From positions 1 to 62,225 of the forward strand of contig CAZJWO010000004.1 in NCBI GenBank assembly GCA_964549735.1: a stretch of 62,225 nucleotides of DNA. Direction: 5' to 3'. Below are positions 1-8,913 of this stretch, one piece after another. Position numbers and translations under genes: made by a program. Position 1 is the stretch's first letter; every line of letters starts with the position of its first letter. Under the pieces are notes generated by a model. That model saw nothing but the letters and a program-made list of their open reading frames with translations. It was not told the origin of the DNA and made no database searches. Source of the stretch: Glo-17 sp964549735. GTDB taxonomy: Bacteria > Krumholzibacteriota > Krumholzibacteriia > LZORAL124-64-63.

Positions 1-14
1 CACCACCCAATCCT

Positions 15-47
15 ACACTCTTTCCCTACACGACGCTCTTCCGATCT
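15..47 (+). other. Illumina sequencing adapter (vector contamination)
   Basis: Bases 15-47 match the 33-nt TruSeq/Illumina read-1 adapter exactly: they begin ACACTCTTTCCC and end GCTCTTCCGATCT. Bases 1-14 are then also unlikely to be genomic. Genuine sequence starts at about 48. The minus-strand reading of this junction ends in residues GRASCRERV, a string familiar from adapter-contaminated database proteins. Confidence 0.97.
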
Positions 48-48
48 C

Positions 49-1185
49 GAGGAGTTCACCGTCGCGCAGCTCCTGGCCGAGGGCGACGCGATCCTCGCCG
101 ATCCCGAGACGTCCGTCGAGCTGGTGCTGCAGGTCGCATCGGCCGTCAAGCGGGCGGCGCCGCCCGCGCAGTACGTGCCGTATCTGGAGCGGGCCCTGGC
201 CGTCACCGCCGAGGTTCCCGCCGATCCCGAGCTGGCCGCCGACTACGAGCGCTACCGCCGCCAGCTCGCGGTCGACGAGGCGCTGCTCATCCGGCGCGAC
301 CGGACGCTGGCCCTGCGGCTGCGGCGCGAGAACCTGTCGCCGGACTGGATGCAGGACACGTCCGAAGTGCATCGATTCGCCTGGTGGTGCTACGAGAACG
401 ACCTCAACCTGGCCGAGGCGTATCGGCTGACGGTCGCCGCCGCCGCGGCGGTCGCGGGCGACGCCGACCGCGCGAGCATCCTGAATACCGGGGCCGCGCT
501 GGCGTTCAAGCTCGGCGATCTGCAGCAGGCCGTCGCCCATCAGCAGGAGGTCGTCGCGCTTTCGCCGGCGCGCGAGCGCTACCAGACGGCGTTGCGGAAG
601 TACGAGGCGGCCCACGCGACGGCGGCCGGCGAGTTCGTCGAGCCGCGATCGCAGACCGCTTTCCCCGACCGCATCACGATCGCCAATGGCGCCGGGACGG
701 CGACCCTCGTCGCGACCGGCGCGGGTCTGCGCCAGCGCACGATCATGAAGATCGACGCCTACGCCATCGTCTCCTACGTGAGCGCGGGCCTCGACCTCGC
801 CGCGGCGGCGGACGCGGGCGTCGATCCCGGCGCGGCGATCCGCGTCGTCGATGCGCCGAAGCGCATCCAGCTGGATCTCAAACGCAACGCCCCGCGTGAC
901 CGGCTGATCGGCAGCCTCGCGAAAGCCATCGCGGCCAACTATCCCGACATGTCAGCCTTCAGCGACGACCTGGCGGCGTTCCGCGCCTGCTTCGATCGCG
1001 ACGGCCGCGAAGGCGACCGCATCGTCTTCGACTACCTGCCGGACGCCGGCCTGGTGATCACCCTCAACGGCGAGTTCAAGGGCGCGATCGCGGGCCCGGC
1101 GTTCATGGAGGCGCTGTGGTCGGTGTGGTTCGGCGCCAGGCCTGTGGACGAGCGGTTGAAACAGGATCTGACGGCGCGCGTCTGA
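49..1185 (+). CDS. 5'-truncated helical-repeat protein with chalcone isomerase-like C-terminal domain
   Basis: The reading frame is open from the adapter junction, so the true N-terminus is missing; about 378 residues remain. The first ~200 residues are alpha-helical and TPR-like (for example ILNTGAALAFKLGDLQQA). They resemble the helical region that follows a thioredoxin fold in some bacterial proteins, but that fold is not present here. The last ~180 residues look like the chalcone isomerase-like family: a TLVATGAGLR start, an IMKIDAYAIVSYV strand, a KRIQLDLKR segment and an FDYLPDAGLVITLNGE segment. Bacterial members of this family are mostly uncharacterised and are not expected to be flavonoid enzymes. 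The gene ends just before a strong hairpin and converges on the next gene. Confidence 0.7.
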   Translation, partial: EEFTVAQLLAEGDAILADPETSVELVLQVASAVKRAAPPAQYVPYLERALAVTAEVPADPELAADYERYRRQLAVDEALLIRRDRTLALRLRRENLSPDWMQDTSEVHRFAWWCYENDLNLAEAYRLTVAAAAAVAGDADRASILNTGAALAFKLGDLQQAVAHQQEVVALSPARERYQTALRKYEAAHATAAGEFVEPRSQTAFPDRITIANGAGTATLVATGAGLRQRTIMKIDAYAIVSYVSAGLDLAAAADAGVDPGAAIRVVDAPKRIQLDLKRNAPRDRLIGSLAKAIAANYPDMSAFSDDLAAFRACFDRDGREGDRIVFDYLPDAGLVITLNGEFKGAIAGPAFMEALWSVWFGARPVDERLKQDLTARV

Positions 1186-1229
1186 GGCGGCGCCAGCACA
1201 GGACGCGCGAGCCCTGAGCGGCAACGAAA

Positions 1230-1253
1230 GGCGGCCCCCTTGCGGGGGCCGCC
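1230..1253. terminator. Bidirectional terminator hairpin between convergent genes
   Basis: Perfect 10-bp stem: GGCGGCCCCC at 1230-1239 pairs with GGGGGCCGCC at 1244-1253 around a TTGC loop. It lies between the stop of the upstream plus-strand gene (1185) and the stop of the lipoprotein gene (1276). Only short T-runs flank it on either side, so termination is likely but not certain. Confidence 0.7.
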
Positions 1254-1275
1254 TCTTGCGTCGGTCGATGTCGGA

Positions 1276-3294
1276 CTAGTTGATGACGCGGCTCGGGTAG
1301 CTGCCGGGATCCACCTCGTTGCCGCTGCTGTCCTCGAAAGCCCGCAGCTCCAGGGTCGATCCCACGATGTTGGTGTTCGCGGGGATCAGCAACGTGATCG
1401 TGCCGCCGTTGCCGCCGGCATTCCAGGCGAACGACGTCGTGGTCCCCTGCGGGTTGGTCAGGACGATGACGGGCGGCACGGCCCGGTTCAGGTACTCGCC
1501 GTTGGTCGCGTTGAAGGGCAGCGTGATCTCGCGCGGCGAGGTCGTGTTGTTGTTGCCCGAGCCGCCGACCTGAGCGCCGATGGTGCCGGTCGGCGCAATG
1601 GTGTCGCCGATCTCCACCGCGGACGAGAGCGCTCCGCGGCCGCTGTTGTTGCGCGCGGTGGCCACGAAGGTCACCGTGCTGCCTTCCACGAACGGCGTGA
1701 CGATCCCACCCGTGTAGTAATCCCAATCGGAGGGCAGGTTGACCGAGCCCGTCTGGAACGTCGCGGCCGGGTCGGCCGTGACCGAGCCGAGCAGGCGGGT
1801 CTCCTTGGCGTTGTTCCAACGGCCCCAGATCTCGTAGGTCCCCGCGTCGGCGACGGTGTTCCAGAAGAAGGTGAATCCCGTCGTCGTGTTGAAGTTCACC
1901 TCGAAATCCGGGTCGTTGAACCGGAAGCCGGTCACCTGGCCGGGCACCGGCAGAGCGGCGGCGGTCGTGAACGTCCAGGACTGCGCCCCCAAGATATCGC
2001 CAGGCAGCGTCGAGGCGATCGTCGCGCCGAGCCAGTAGACCGTGCCCGGCAGCAGCGGCGACAGCGGCGCGATGCTCACCGTCTGGTTGCTGTTGGTCAG
2101 GGTCACGGCCGCGGCGATGATGGTGCCGCCCGCGTTGGTGCGCCGCAGTTCGACGGTCGACCGCGTCAGATCGACAGGCAGGCTATACGTCAGCTCGATG
2201 GCCTGGCCGACCGGGAAGTCGATCGACACGCCGTCGATGGTCTGCAGGTTCGTGCTGACGAGCTGGATGCCGTCGATGGTCCGGAAATCGATGGTCCGCG
2301 AGAAATTCACGCGGCTCTGCGACTGTCCGGTCATGGAGAGGCGGTACAGCGCGTTGGGCAAGAGCGAGACGTAGGGGTCGAGCGTCAGTTCGAGCCCGTC
2401 CGCCGACCACTCCTCCGCGAACAGGACGACGCGGTTGGCGGCCACGTGCCGCAGGTCGATCGTGAACGACTCGGCCAGCATCGGCTCCGAGAACACGATC
2501 TCGAGGTCGTCATCGAGGCCGAAGTCGCCGTTGGCGAAGTTGTTCTGGATGATCAACGGAGCGATGCCGGTCACGCCGACGACGATGTTCGGAGCGAAGA
2601 CCTCGGAGGCGTGCACGAGACCCACTTCGACCGCCTGCTGACCGAAGTTGTGGGTGCCGTCGTTGTGGGGCATCGCGCGCGAGTAGATCGTGCCGGCCGC
2701 GGGCAACCCTTCGAGCGCGTAGTTGCCGTTGGCGTCGGTCGTCGTCTCGTACTTGTCGACGGAGAGGTCGTACCCGCCGAAGTCGGCGACCACCGTGACG
2801 CCGGACGCCGGGGCGAGGCTCTCGTTGTCGACCTGCTTGAAGACCCGGCCCGAGTAGGCCGCGGTCATCGGGTAGAGGTACATGTCGTAGTAGTCGCTGT
2901 AGTGGAAGTCGCGGCTGCTGGGCTGCTCATCCATATAGATGTCGTCCAGCGTCGGGATCCACACGTAGGTCCGGCCGACGGCGTAGGCATCCGCCACATC
3001 CTTGGAGCCGGGGAAGTGGAAGGTGACCGTGTAGTAGCCGGAGTCCAGCTTGTCGAAGACGTAGTAGCCTTCGCTGTTCGTCTTGGTGGTGACGATCTTG
3101 CCGTCGATGGCCGCCGTCACGACGACATCGGGCAGGCGCGCGTTGTTGATCGCGTCGACGACCACGCCGTGGATGGTGCCGATGACTCGGCCGTCGACGT
3201 AGTTCTCGTGCGAGGCGTCGACCTTGTGTTCACTGCAGCCGCTGGCCAGGAACACCAGCGACAGGGCGAGAAGAGCGAAACGAGTTGCCCTCAT
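1276..3294 (-). CDS. Lipoprotein with carboxypeptidase-regulatory-like and Ig-like domains
   Basis: 672 residues. The start at 3294 is set by an AAGGAGG ribosome site 9 nt upstream; the frame extends further 5' but without such a site. The N-terminus is a lipoprotein signal with lipobox LASGC, so Cys20 would be lipidated. Residues ~35-110 and ~125-200 read as carboxypeptidase-regulatory-like beta-sandwiches (GTIHGVVVDAINNARLPDV, then GRVFKQVDNESLAP). These are followed by SbsA/Big_5-type Ig-like modules (LEIVFSEPM...). The C-terminus is further beta-sandwich. No catalytic motif is seen. The likely role is a surface or periplasmic structural or adhesive protein; the partner is unknown. Confidence 0.75.
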   Translation of the reverse strand: MRATRFALLALSLVFLASGCSEHKVDASHENYVDGRVIGTIHGVVVDAINNARLPDVVVTAAIDGKIVTTKTNSEGYYVFDKLDSGYYTVTFHFPGSKDVADAYAVGRTYVWIPTLDDIYMDEQPSSRDFHYSDYYDMYLYPMTAAYSGRVFKQVDNESLAPASGVTVVADFGGYDLSVDKYETTTDANGNYALEGLPAAGTIYSRAMPHNDGTHNFGQQAVEVGLVHASEVFAPNIVVGVTGIAPLIIQNNFANGDFGLDDDLEIVFSEPMLAESFTIDLRHVAANRVVLFAEEWSADGLELTLDPYVSLLPNALYRLSMTGQSQSRVNFSRTIDFRTIDGIQLVSTNLQTIDGVSIDFPVGQAIELTYSLPVDLTRSTVELRRTNAGGTIIAAAVTLTNSNQTVSIAPLSPLLPGTVYWLGATIASTLPGDILGAQSWTFTTAAALPVPGQVTGFRFNDPDFEVNFNTTTGFTFFWNTVADAGTYEIWGRWNNAKETRLLGSVTADPAATFQTGSVNLPSDWDYYTGGIVTPFVEGSTVTFVATARNNSGRGALSSAVEIGDTIAPTGTIGAQVGGSGNNNTTSPREITLPFNATNGEYLNRAVPPVIVLTNPQGTTTSFAWNAGGNGGTITLLIPANTNIVGSTLELRAFEDSSGNEVDPGSYPSRVIN

Positions 3295-3457
3295 CAGAGA
3301 GACCTCCTTGCGATTCGGGGAAAGGTCATCTTTCTCCGGGTTTGACCAAAGCTTACCGGTTGCATGCAAACGCATGGCAGAATCACATCCCCTTTGCTTA
3401 TTCCGTTCAAGGGGTTTACCGGTTTTTCGAAAGCCTGACAAGCAATTTTTCTAGATT
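3295..3457 (-). promoter_or_regulatory. AT-richer upstream region of the lipoprotein gene with repeats
   Basis: 163 bp clearly richer in A+T than the surroundings. It contains two copies of TTACCGGTT (3353-3361 and 3416-3424), 63 bp apart and in the same orientation; each has a palindromic ACCGGT core. It also contains an inverted repeat CCCCTT...AAGGGG (3389-3394 / 3409-3414) and a small hairpin CATGC-AAAC-GCATG (3363-3376). On the minus strand, TTGTCA followed 17 nt later by TAAACC and TTGAAC followed 17 nt later by TGTGAT are weak promoter candidates. This looks like a regulated promoter or structured leader; no known riboswitch was recognised. Confidence 0.4.
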
Positions 3458-3880
3458 TTACGACCCTCCCTTGCTGTCGTGCGGACCGAACAGATCGCGC
3501 AGGTCCTCACGATTCAACAACAAAAGGGTGGCGACTCCCAATAGCGTACCGAGCGGCACGTTGAGGCAGGCCACCGCGGCAACGACCATGCAGAACGTAT
3601 GGCGGCGGCGCATCAGCAAGCTGCGCCCCGCGAAGATCAGCACGCCGACCCAGATCCAGGCCAGCAGGACGATGAACCCGATCAACGTCAGGCCTAGGGC
3701 TCCGGTGGCGACGGCCGGCAGCAGGCCGGAATCGCGCCTGGCTTCCTGCGCCAGCTCCGGCCACCAGATCGACGCGACGAGCAGCCAGAACGCGGGCAGC
3801 AGCGAACCCAGCAGGACGACTCCGGCATAGACGAAGTGGAAGATCGCCAGCAGGCGGATGTGCTCGCGGCGACGGTCCAT
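3458..3880 (-). CDS. Small integral membrane protein, function unknown
   Basis: 140 residues. The start at 3880 is chosen because GGAGGGG lies 9 nt upstream; an in-frame ATG at 3913 has no ribosome site. After a basic N-terminus (MDRRREHIRLL) there are about four hydrophobic segments, including one at FHFVYAGVVLLGSLLPAFWLL, a glycine-rich one before IVLLAWIWVGVLIF, and one at MVVAAVACLNVPLGTLLGV. The basic loop MRRRHTF favours a cytoplasmic side. The charged tail ends GPHDSKGGS. The pattern resembles small membrane proteins common in Acidobacteria- and FCB-like genomes. No function is assigned. Confidence 0.65.
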   Translation of the reverse strand: MDRRREHIRLLAIFHFVYAGVVLLGSLLPAFWLLVASIWWPELAQEARRDSGLLPAVATGALGLTLIGFIVLLAWIWVGVLIFAGRSLLMRRRHTFCMVVAAVACLNVPLGTLLGVATLLLLNREDLRDLFGPHDSKGGS

Positions 3881-4066
3881 GACAGCCCCTCCAGTGCCCG
3901 GAACCATGATCACACGCCCGGCAGCCTATACTGTTCCATCGGATCAGCGCTGGCAAGCGAAGAAACTATTGATATAAGATGATGCGATCGAATTCCTACC
4001 AATGCGCTTACGGAAAACCCGTGCCTTCATCGGCCCCGCGAGCGGCAACGAGAGTCGAGTGTCGAG

Positions 4067-5473
4067 ATGCAACTTTCTTTCCACGGCGCCGCCGGTTGCG
4101 TGACCGGCTCGCGCTTCCTCGTGACCAGCGGCCGGCGCCGCGTGCTGATCGACGGCGGCATGTTCCAGGGTCTGAAGAAACTGCGCCTGCGCAACTGGGA
4201 AACCCCCGCCTTCGACGTGGCCGCGGTCGACACGGTGCTGCTGACCCATGCGCACCTCGACCACTCGGGCTGGCTGCCGCGTGCGACGCGGCTCGGCCTG
4301 CGCGCGCCGATCCACGCGACCGAGGGCACGGCCGAGCTGCTCGAGCTGTTGCTGATGGACGCGGCCCACCTGCAGGAAGAAGACGCGGCGTGGGCCAACA
4401 AGAAGGGCTACTCGAAGCACGACCCCGCCCGGCCGCTCTACACCACGGTCGACGTGCTGCGGGCATTGAAGTACGTGCGGCCCCAGCCGTTCGACCGCTG
4501 GCTCGAGCTGGGCGACGGGTTGCGGGCCCGCTTCGGCAACGCGGGCCATATCCTCGGCGCGGGTTTCATCGAGTTGCGGGTGCCGCCTGACGGCGGCGCG
4601 GGCGATCGCGAGCAGACGGTCGTCTTCAGCGGCGACGTCGGTCGCTACGGCGTCGCGTTGCATCGCGACCCCGACCCGCTGCCGGCCTGCGACGTGCTGG
4701 TCGTCGAATCGACCTACGGCGACCGGGCGCACACGACCGAGCCGGTCGCCGGCCAGATCCGCCGGTTGTTCGAGCAGACCATCGCTCGCCGCGGCGTGGT
4801 GCTGATGCCGGCGTTCGCCGTCGGGCGCGTGCAGCTGGTGGCCTTGATCCTGCGCGAGCTGATGCAGAGCGGCGAGCTGCCGGCGGTGCCCATCTACGTC
4901 GACAGCCCGATGGCCGTCGACGCGACGTCGATCTACAGCCGCCATCTCTACGACACGAACCTCGACGACGGCGTGGTCGACGACGGCCGCAGCAGCCTGT
5001 TCCCCGCCGAGGTCCATCTCTGCCGCACGGTGCACGAATCGAAGCAGCTGAACACCATGGAAGGTCCGCTCGTCATCATCTCCAGCAGCGGCATGCTGAC
5101 CGGTGGCCGCATCCTGCACCACCTCGTGCGCCGTCTGGGCCGGCCGGAGAACCTGATCCTCTTGACCGGCCATCAGGCCAGCGGCACGCGCGGCCGCGCG
5201 CTGCAGGACGGCGCGAGGTCGCTGCGCATCCATGGCGAGGATTGGCCCGTGCGCTGCCGCGTCGCGACGATCCACGGCCTCTCGAGCCACGCCGATCGCG
5301 ACGAGCTGCTGCGCTGGATCGCGACCGCGCCCGAACCGCCGCGGCGCGTCTTCGTGGTGCACGGCGAACCGGAGGCGGCATCGGCGTTCGCCGCGGCGCT
5401 GCGCGACGGCGCCGGCGGCGTCGCGATCGGCGAGGTCACGGTGCCCGAGCTGGACCAGGCGTTCGCGTGGTAG
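4067..5473 (+). CDS. MBL-fold, beta-CASP RNA-processing nuclease (Ysh1/CPSF-like)
   Basis: 468 residues, a normal length for bacterial beta-CASP metallo-beta-lactamase nucleases. Zinc-binding motif II is HAHLDHSG (residues ~64-71). Further metal-binding positions sit in GNAGHILGAGF, in FSGDVGRYG and in a C-terminal GLSSHADRDEL. The beta-CASP insert is seen in VYVDSPMAVDAT-type and SSGMLTGGRILHH sequences. Homologs are RNA endo/exonucleases with cytoplasmic roles; the substrate here is unknown. The ATG at 4067 starts right at the first conserved strand (MQLSFHGAAGCVTGS) and has no strong ribosome site. It stands alone and converges on the patatin gene 18 bp downstream. Confidence 0.88.
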   Translation: MQLSFHGAAGCVTGSRFLVTSGRRRVLIDGGMFQGLKKLRLRNWETPAFDVAAVDTVLLTHAHLDHSGWLPRATRLGLRAPIHATEGTAELLELLLMDAAHLQEEDAAWANKKGYSKHDPARPLYTTVDVLRALKYVRPQPFDRWLELGDGLRARFGNAGHILGAGFIELRVPPDGGAGDREQTVVFSGDVGRYGVALHRDPDPLPACDVLVVESTYGDRAHTTEPVAGQIRRLFEQTIARRGVVLMPAFAVGRVQLVALILRELMQSGELPAVPIYVDSPMAVDATSIYSRHLYDTNLDDGVVDDGRSSLFPAEVHLCRTVHESKQLNTMEGPLVIISSSGMLTGGRILHHLVRRLGRPENLILLTGHQASGTRGRALQDGARSLRIHGEDWPVRCRVATIHGLSSHADRDELLRWIATAPEPPRRVFVVHGEPEAASAFAAALRDGAGGVAIGEVTVPELDQAFAW

Positions 5474-5491
5474 GGTGACCCGGCGCGGCCG

Positions 5492-6316
5492 TCAATCCGC
5501 GAAGAGGTCCGCGTACTCGTCGAGCGCCATGTACATGGCCTCGTAGCCGGCTTCGTACGGCTGCTTCCACTCGTCGAAGTCCTGCACGCGGATGTCCGGG
5601 TCGATGAGCGGGCGCACCAGGATGTCGGGCGGGTTCAGGGCCAGGCGCACGTCGGTCAGCAGGCGCTGCGGGATGTCGTAGGCCTTGGTGACGATGTCGA
5701 GGATCAGCGGCCGGCGCAGGGCGCGCTGGGTCAGGCTCTCCCACCAGGAGCCGTGCTCCTCCTCGAAGGCCAGCTCGCGGTTCGCGGGCGCCGCGACATC
5801 GACGGCGATCACCGGCTCGTGCGTCATGGTGCGGATGATGTCGACGGGCAGGTTGTTGATCAACCCGCCGTCGAGCAGGATGCGGTCCTCGAAGCGGGCG
5901 GGCGGGAAGACACCGGGCAGCGAGATCGTCGCGCGCACGGCGGCGCGCAGGTCGCCCTTGTCGAAGACCACCAGACTGCCCTGTTGGATGTCGCAGGCGG
6001 TCACCTTGAGGGGGATGCGCAGGTCGGCGAAGGTCGGCGCCAGGTAGCGTTCGAGTGCCTTCTTCAGCTTATGGCCGCGGTTCAAGGCCTCGCGGTCGCC
6101 GATGTCCAGCAGCTCGGTGAAACGGAACTCGCGGGCCTGGGCGAGCAGGTCGTCGGCGCTGGCGCCGGCGCCGTACATCGCGCCCACGATGCCGCCCATC
6201 GAGCAAGCGGCGATGGCCACGGGTTCGATGCCGCGCTCTTCGAGCGCCTTGAGCACGCCGATGTGCGCGTAGCCGCGGGCGCCGCCGCCGCCGAGCGCGA
6301 GACCGACCTTGGGCAT
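5492..6316 (-). CDS. Patatin-like phospholipase
   Basis: 274 residues. The start at 6316 has GGAGG 8 nt upstream and puts the oxyanion-hole motif GGGGARGYAHIG at the N-terminus, as in bacterial patatins (RssA/YchK type). The nucleophile elbow is ACSMGG (G-x-S-x-G) and the catalytic dyad Asp lies in DGGLINNLP. There is no signal peptide, so it is expected to be a cytoplasmic or membrane-associated lipid acyl hydrolase. The C-terminal ~90 residues (IRVQDFDEWKQPYEAGYEAM) are the usual helical end. A long non-conserved 5' extension of the frame is rejected. Confidence 0.9.
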   Translation of the reverse strand: MPKVGLALGGGGARGYAHIGVLKALEERGIEPVAIAACSMGGIVGAMYGAGASADDLLAQAREFRFTELLDIGDREALNRGHKLKKALERYLAPTFADLRIPLKVTACDIQQGSLVVFDKGDLRAAVRATISLPGVFPPARFEDRILLDGGLINNLPVDIIRTMTHEPVIAVDVAAPANRELAFEEEHGSWWESLTQRALRRPLILDIVTKAYDIPQRLLTDVRLALNPPDILVRPLIDPDIRVQDFDEWKQPYEAGYEAMYMALDEYADLFAD

Positions 6317-6522
6317 CTTGGGACCTCCGGCGTGGGGATGCAGGTGCCGTTGCGATCCCGGCAAATCAAGGCAGATCGCGGCCGCGGGGCAAGCTGGTCC
6401 GCTCCTGCCGTCGGCATTCCAACCGATATCCCAGAACCGGACGGTGATTTGCAGCCGGCCGCAACATTCCGAATTCTCAGGCAAATATTCTGCGACTAGA
6501 GAAAGCGCGGCGAAGATACCCA

Positions 6523-6564
6523 GGGGGGCGCACCGGCCACACGACCCATGGCCGCACGCCCCCC
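6523..6564 (-). terminator. Hairpin downstream of the S9 peptidase gene
   Basis: GGGGGGCG (6523-6530) pairs with CGCCCCCC (6557-6564), and an inner GGCC (6535-6538) pairs with GGCC (6550-6553) around an 11-nt loop. It lies 13-54 nt past the peptidase stop on the minus strand. The T-run after it is poor, so this is a possible Rho-independent terminator or 3'-end stabiliser. Confidence 0.5.
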
Positions 6565-6576
6565 GCCTCAATCAAC

Positions 6577-8613
6577 CTACTGCAAGAACTCCCCCAGCCA
6601 CTCCCTCTTGGTCTGGTACCAGTGCAGCGAGTTGTTGGGTTTGAGGATCCAGTGGTTCTCGTCCGGGTAGTAGACGAAGCGGCTGCGCACGCCGCGGTTC
6701 TGCAGGATGTTGAACAGCTCCAGGCCGTGGTTCACCGGCACGCGGTAGTCGAGCTGGCCGTGGATGACCAGGGTCGGGGTCGAGAAGTTGCCGGCCCCGT
6801 AGTGCGGCGACGACACCGCGAAGTGGTCCGCGCCATCGCTCCAGAACTCCCCGAAGCGCCGCTTGCTCGCGCCGTAGTCGGCCGCGTACTGGGTGTACCA
6901 GTTGAAGACGGCCGCGTGCGCCACGAGCGTCTTGAACGGATGCTCGCGCCCGAGCAGGATCGAGGCGAGGTAGCCGCCGTAGCTGCCGCCGCCGGCGGCC
7001 ATGCGCTCCTTGTCGATCCAGGGCTGCGCGGCGAACCACTCGGCGGCCTTGATCGTGTCGGTGTACGGCAATTCGGACTGGTAGGGGTTGATCGCGTCGG
7101 TGAAGTCCTGCCCGAAGCCGCTCGAGCCGTGGAAGTTGTGCCAGGCCGTCACGTAGCCCCAGCCGGCGAAGACGTGCGCGTTCCAGCGCCAGTGGAAGCT
7201 GTCGCCGATGCCGTTGTGCGGCCCGCCGTGCAGCAGCAGATAGAGCGGGTAGCGCTTGCCGGGGTCGAAGCCGGGCGGGTAGACGACCCACATCTGGATC
7301 GCGGCGTCGTTCGCGCCCTGGTAGGTCACGCTCTCGTAGCGGCCGAAGTCGACCGCGCCGAGCAGCTCGTCGTTGAACGTCGAGAGCTTGGTGACGGCGC
7401 CGCGGCGCGGATCGACGCGCACGAGCGTCGGCGGCTCGCTGAAGCTCTGCCGCAGCGCGACCAGGACGCGGCCGTCTTGGGAGAGCTGCGGACTGCCGAA
7501 GCTGTGCTCGCGCGTGAGCGCCCGGGTCTGGCCGTTGCGCGCGTCGATGCTGTAGAGACGGTCGTGCGCCGCGTCGTCGATCGCGGCGTACAGCGTGCGG
7601 CTGTCCGGCGCCCAGACGACCCCGCTGACCGTGCGATCGAAGTCCTCGGTCAGGATGCGCCGGGTTCCGGCGTGGCGATCGTAGAGCGCGAGGCGCGCCC
7701 GGTCGGCGTAGAAGCCCGGGTTCTGGCGCGCCGAGTAGGCGAGCAGCTTGCCGTCGGGGCTGTAGGCGGGCGCGAAATCGGCCGCCGGATTGTCCGCGGT
7801 CACGTTGCGGGCGGGGCCGCCCGCGGCCGGCAGCACGTAGATGTCGAGGTTGGACTCGATGCCGGTGGGGTCGGAGTCGGCCACCACGGCGATCTCGCGC
7901 CCGTCGGGGGCGATGCTGTAGCTGCCCGTGCCGGGGTCGGCCAGCGGCAGATGCACGCCCGAGCCCGGCGTGATGGGCACGACCTCGCCGCCCTCGCGCG
8001 CGACGCGGAACAGGTGGGGCTCGCGGTCATCGTGCCAGCGGTCCCAGTAGCTGACCGGCGCCTGGTCCCACATCTTGGCCGAGACCTTCGCCTCCTTGCG
8101 CGCCTTGATCCGCGCGGCCATCTCGTCCCAGTCGGCGGTGTCCTCCCAGACGCGGCTGATGAAAACGATCTCGCGCGCGTCGGGGAACCACTGCGGCGCG
8201 CTCGCGCCGGTGGGCAGTTCGGTGACGCGCCGCGCCTCGCCGCCGGCCAGCGGGATGACGTAGATCTGGCCCTGCTCGTCGTCGCCTCGCCGCGAGACGA
8301 ACGCGATGTGGCGGCCGTCCGGGCTCCACGCCGGACCGCTGTCGCTGCCGCTGTGCGTCGTCAGCTGGCGGGCCGGGCCGCCGTCGGTCGGCACGAGCCA
8401 GAGATTCGTGACGCTCTTGTCGTCGTCGAGGTCGAAGCTGGTCAGCGTGACGACGGCGAGCCGGCCGTCCGGCGAGATGGCCGGGCTGCCGAGGCGCTGG
8501 ATGCGCCAGAGCGTCTCGGGGTCGAGCGGCCGGCGTTCGGCGGCCGCGGCCGGATCGACGGCCCACGCGAGCGCGACGACAAGCGCCAGCGCGATCAGGA
8601 TCCTGGGGCTCAT
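6577..8613 (-). CDS. S9-family prolyl oligopeptidase-like secreted peptidase
   Basis: 678 residues. The start at 8613 has GAGG 9 nt upstream; an ATG nine bases earlier is too close to that site. A signal peptide (MSPRILIALALVVALAWAV...AAA) suggests export to the periplasm. Residues ~30-400 hold repeated WSPDGR/SPDGKLL beta-propeller blades of the DPP/TolB type. The C-terminal alpha/beta-hydrolase domain has an HGGPHNG oxyanion region, nucleophile Ser in GGGSYGGY, Asp in GQLDYRVP and His in DENHWI. The triad is complete. It is likely a dipeptidyl- or acylaminoacyl-peptidase that trims proline-containing or blocked peptides. It is monocistronic on the minus strand. Confidence 0.93.
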   Translation of the reverse strand: MSPRILIALALVVALAWAVDPAAAAERRPLDPETLWRIQRLGSPAISPDGRLAVVTLTSFDLDDDKSVTNLWLVPTDGGPARQLTTHSGSDSGPAWSPDGRHIAFVSRRGDDEQGQIYVIPLAGGEARRVTELPTGASAPQWFPDAREIVFISRVWEDTADWDEMAARIKARKEAKVSAKMWDQAPVSYWDRWHDDREPHLFRVAREGGEVVPITPGSGVHLPLADPGTGSYSIAPDGREIAVVADSDPTGIESNLDIYVLPAAGGPARNVTADNPAADFAPAYSPDGKLLAYSARQNPGFYADRARLALYDRHAGTRRILTEDFDRTVSGVVWAPDSRTLYAAIDDAAHDRLYSIDARNGQTRALTREHSFGSPQLSQDGRVLVALRQSFSEPPTLVRVDPRRGAVTKLSTFNDELLGAVDFGRYESVTYQGANDAAIQMWVVYPPGFDPGKRYPLYLLLHGGPHNGIGDSFHWRWNAHVFAGWGYVTAWHNFHGSSGFGQDFTDAINPYQSELPYTDTIKAAEWFAAQPWIDKERMAAGGGSYGGYLASILLGREHPFKTLVAHAAVFNWYTQYAADYGASKRRFGEFWSDGADHFAVSSPHYGAGNFSTPTLVIHGQLDYRVPVNHGLELFNILQNRGVRSRFVYYPDENHWILKPNNSLHWYQTKREWLGEFLQ

Positions 8614-8913
8614 GAGTGTCATCCTCGAGGTTTCGACTGCTCGTCGGTGGTCTGTTCTTTCGCGACGCGCCGGTTCGTTGCGGATCGCGAGCTTCGTGGC
8701 CGCCGCCGGCCGGCGCGCCTCGACAGGACAAGGAACATCAGGCGCGGGAAATCCGCACGACCTCGCCATCCGCGCGCCGTGAGCGAGCGCGGCCGGCCGG
8801 GCCTTTCGCTTGCAATCTCGACCGTGGAGGCGCCGGCGCGACGAGCATCAGGAGCCTTCGCAGTACGGAGCGCCCGTATCAGGCATCATCGGACGTGATC
8901 GCGGAGTTGCAAC
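8614..8913. other. Divergent intergenic region, nothing recognised
   Basis: 300 bp between the divergent S9 peptidase and TPR genes. It must hold the promoters of both, but no convincing -35/-10 pair, repeat or structured RNA was seen. Open frames here look like out-of-frame noise. Confidence 0.5.

Noticed and set aside
1240..3345. 701-residue open frame on the plus strand
   Set aside because: Antisense of the lipoprotein gene, which has a signal sequence, lipobox and ribosome site; the plus frame has none.
3295..3457. Possible c-di-GMP (GEMM-I) riboswitch upstream of the lipoprotein gene
   Set aside because: Some pieces resemble the consensus (GGTAAACC, AGCAAAG), but the conserved CACGCACAGGGCAAACC and GGGACGCAAAGC segments are not present.
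6622..8898. 758-residue plus-strand frame
   Set aside because: Antisense of the S9 peptidase, whose catalytic triad is intact. Low-complexity Val/Arg/Asp sequence.
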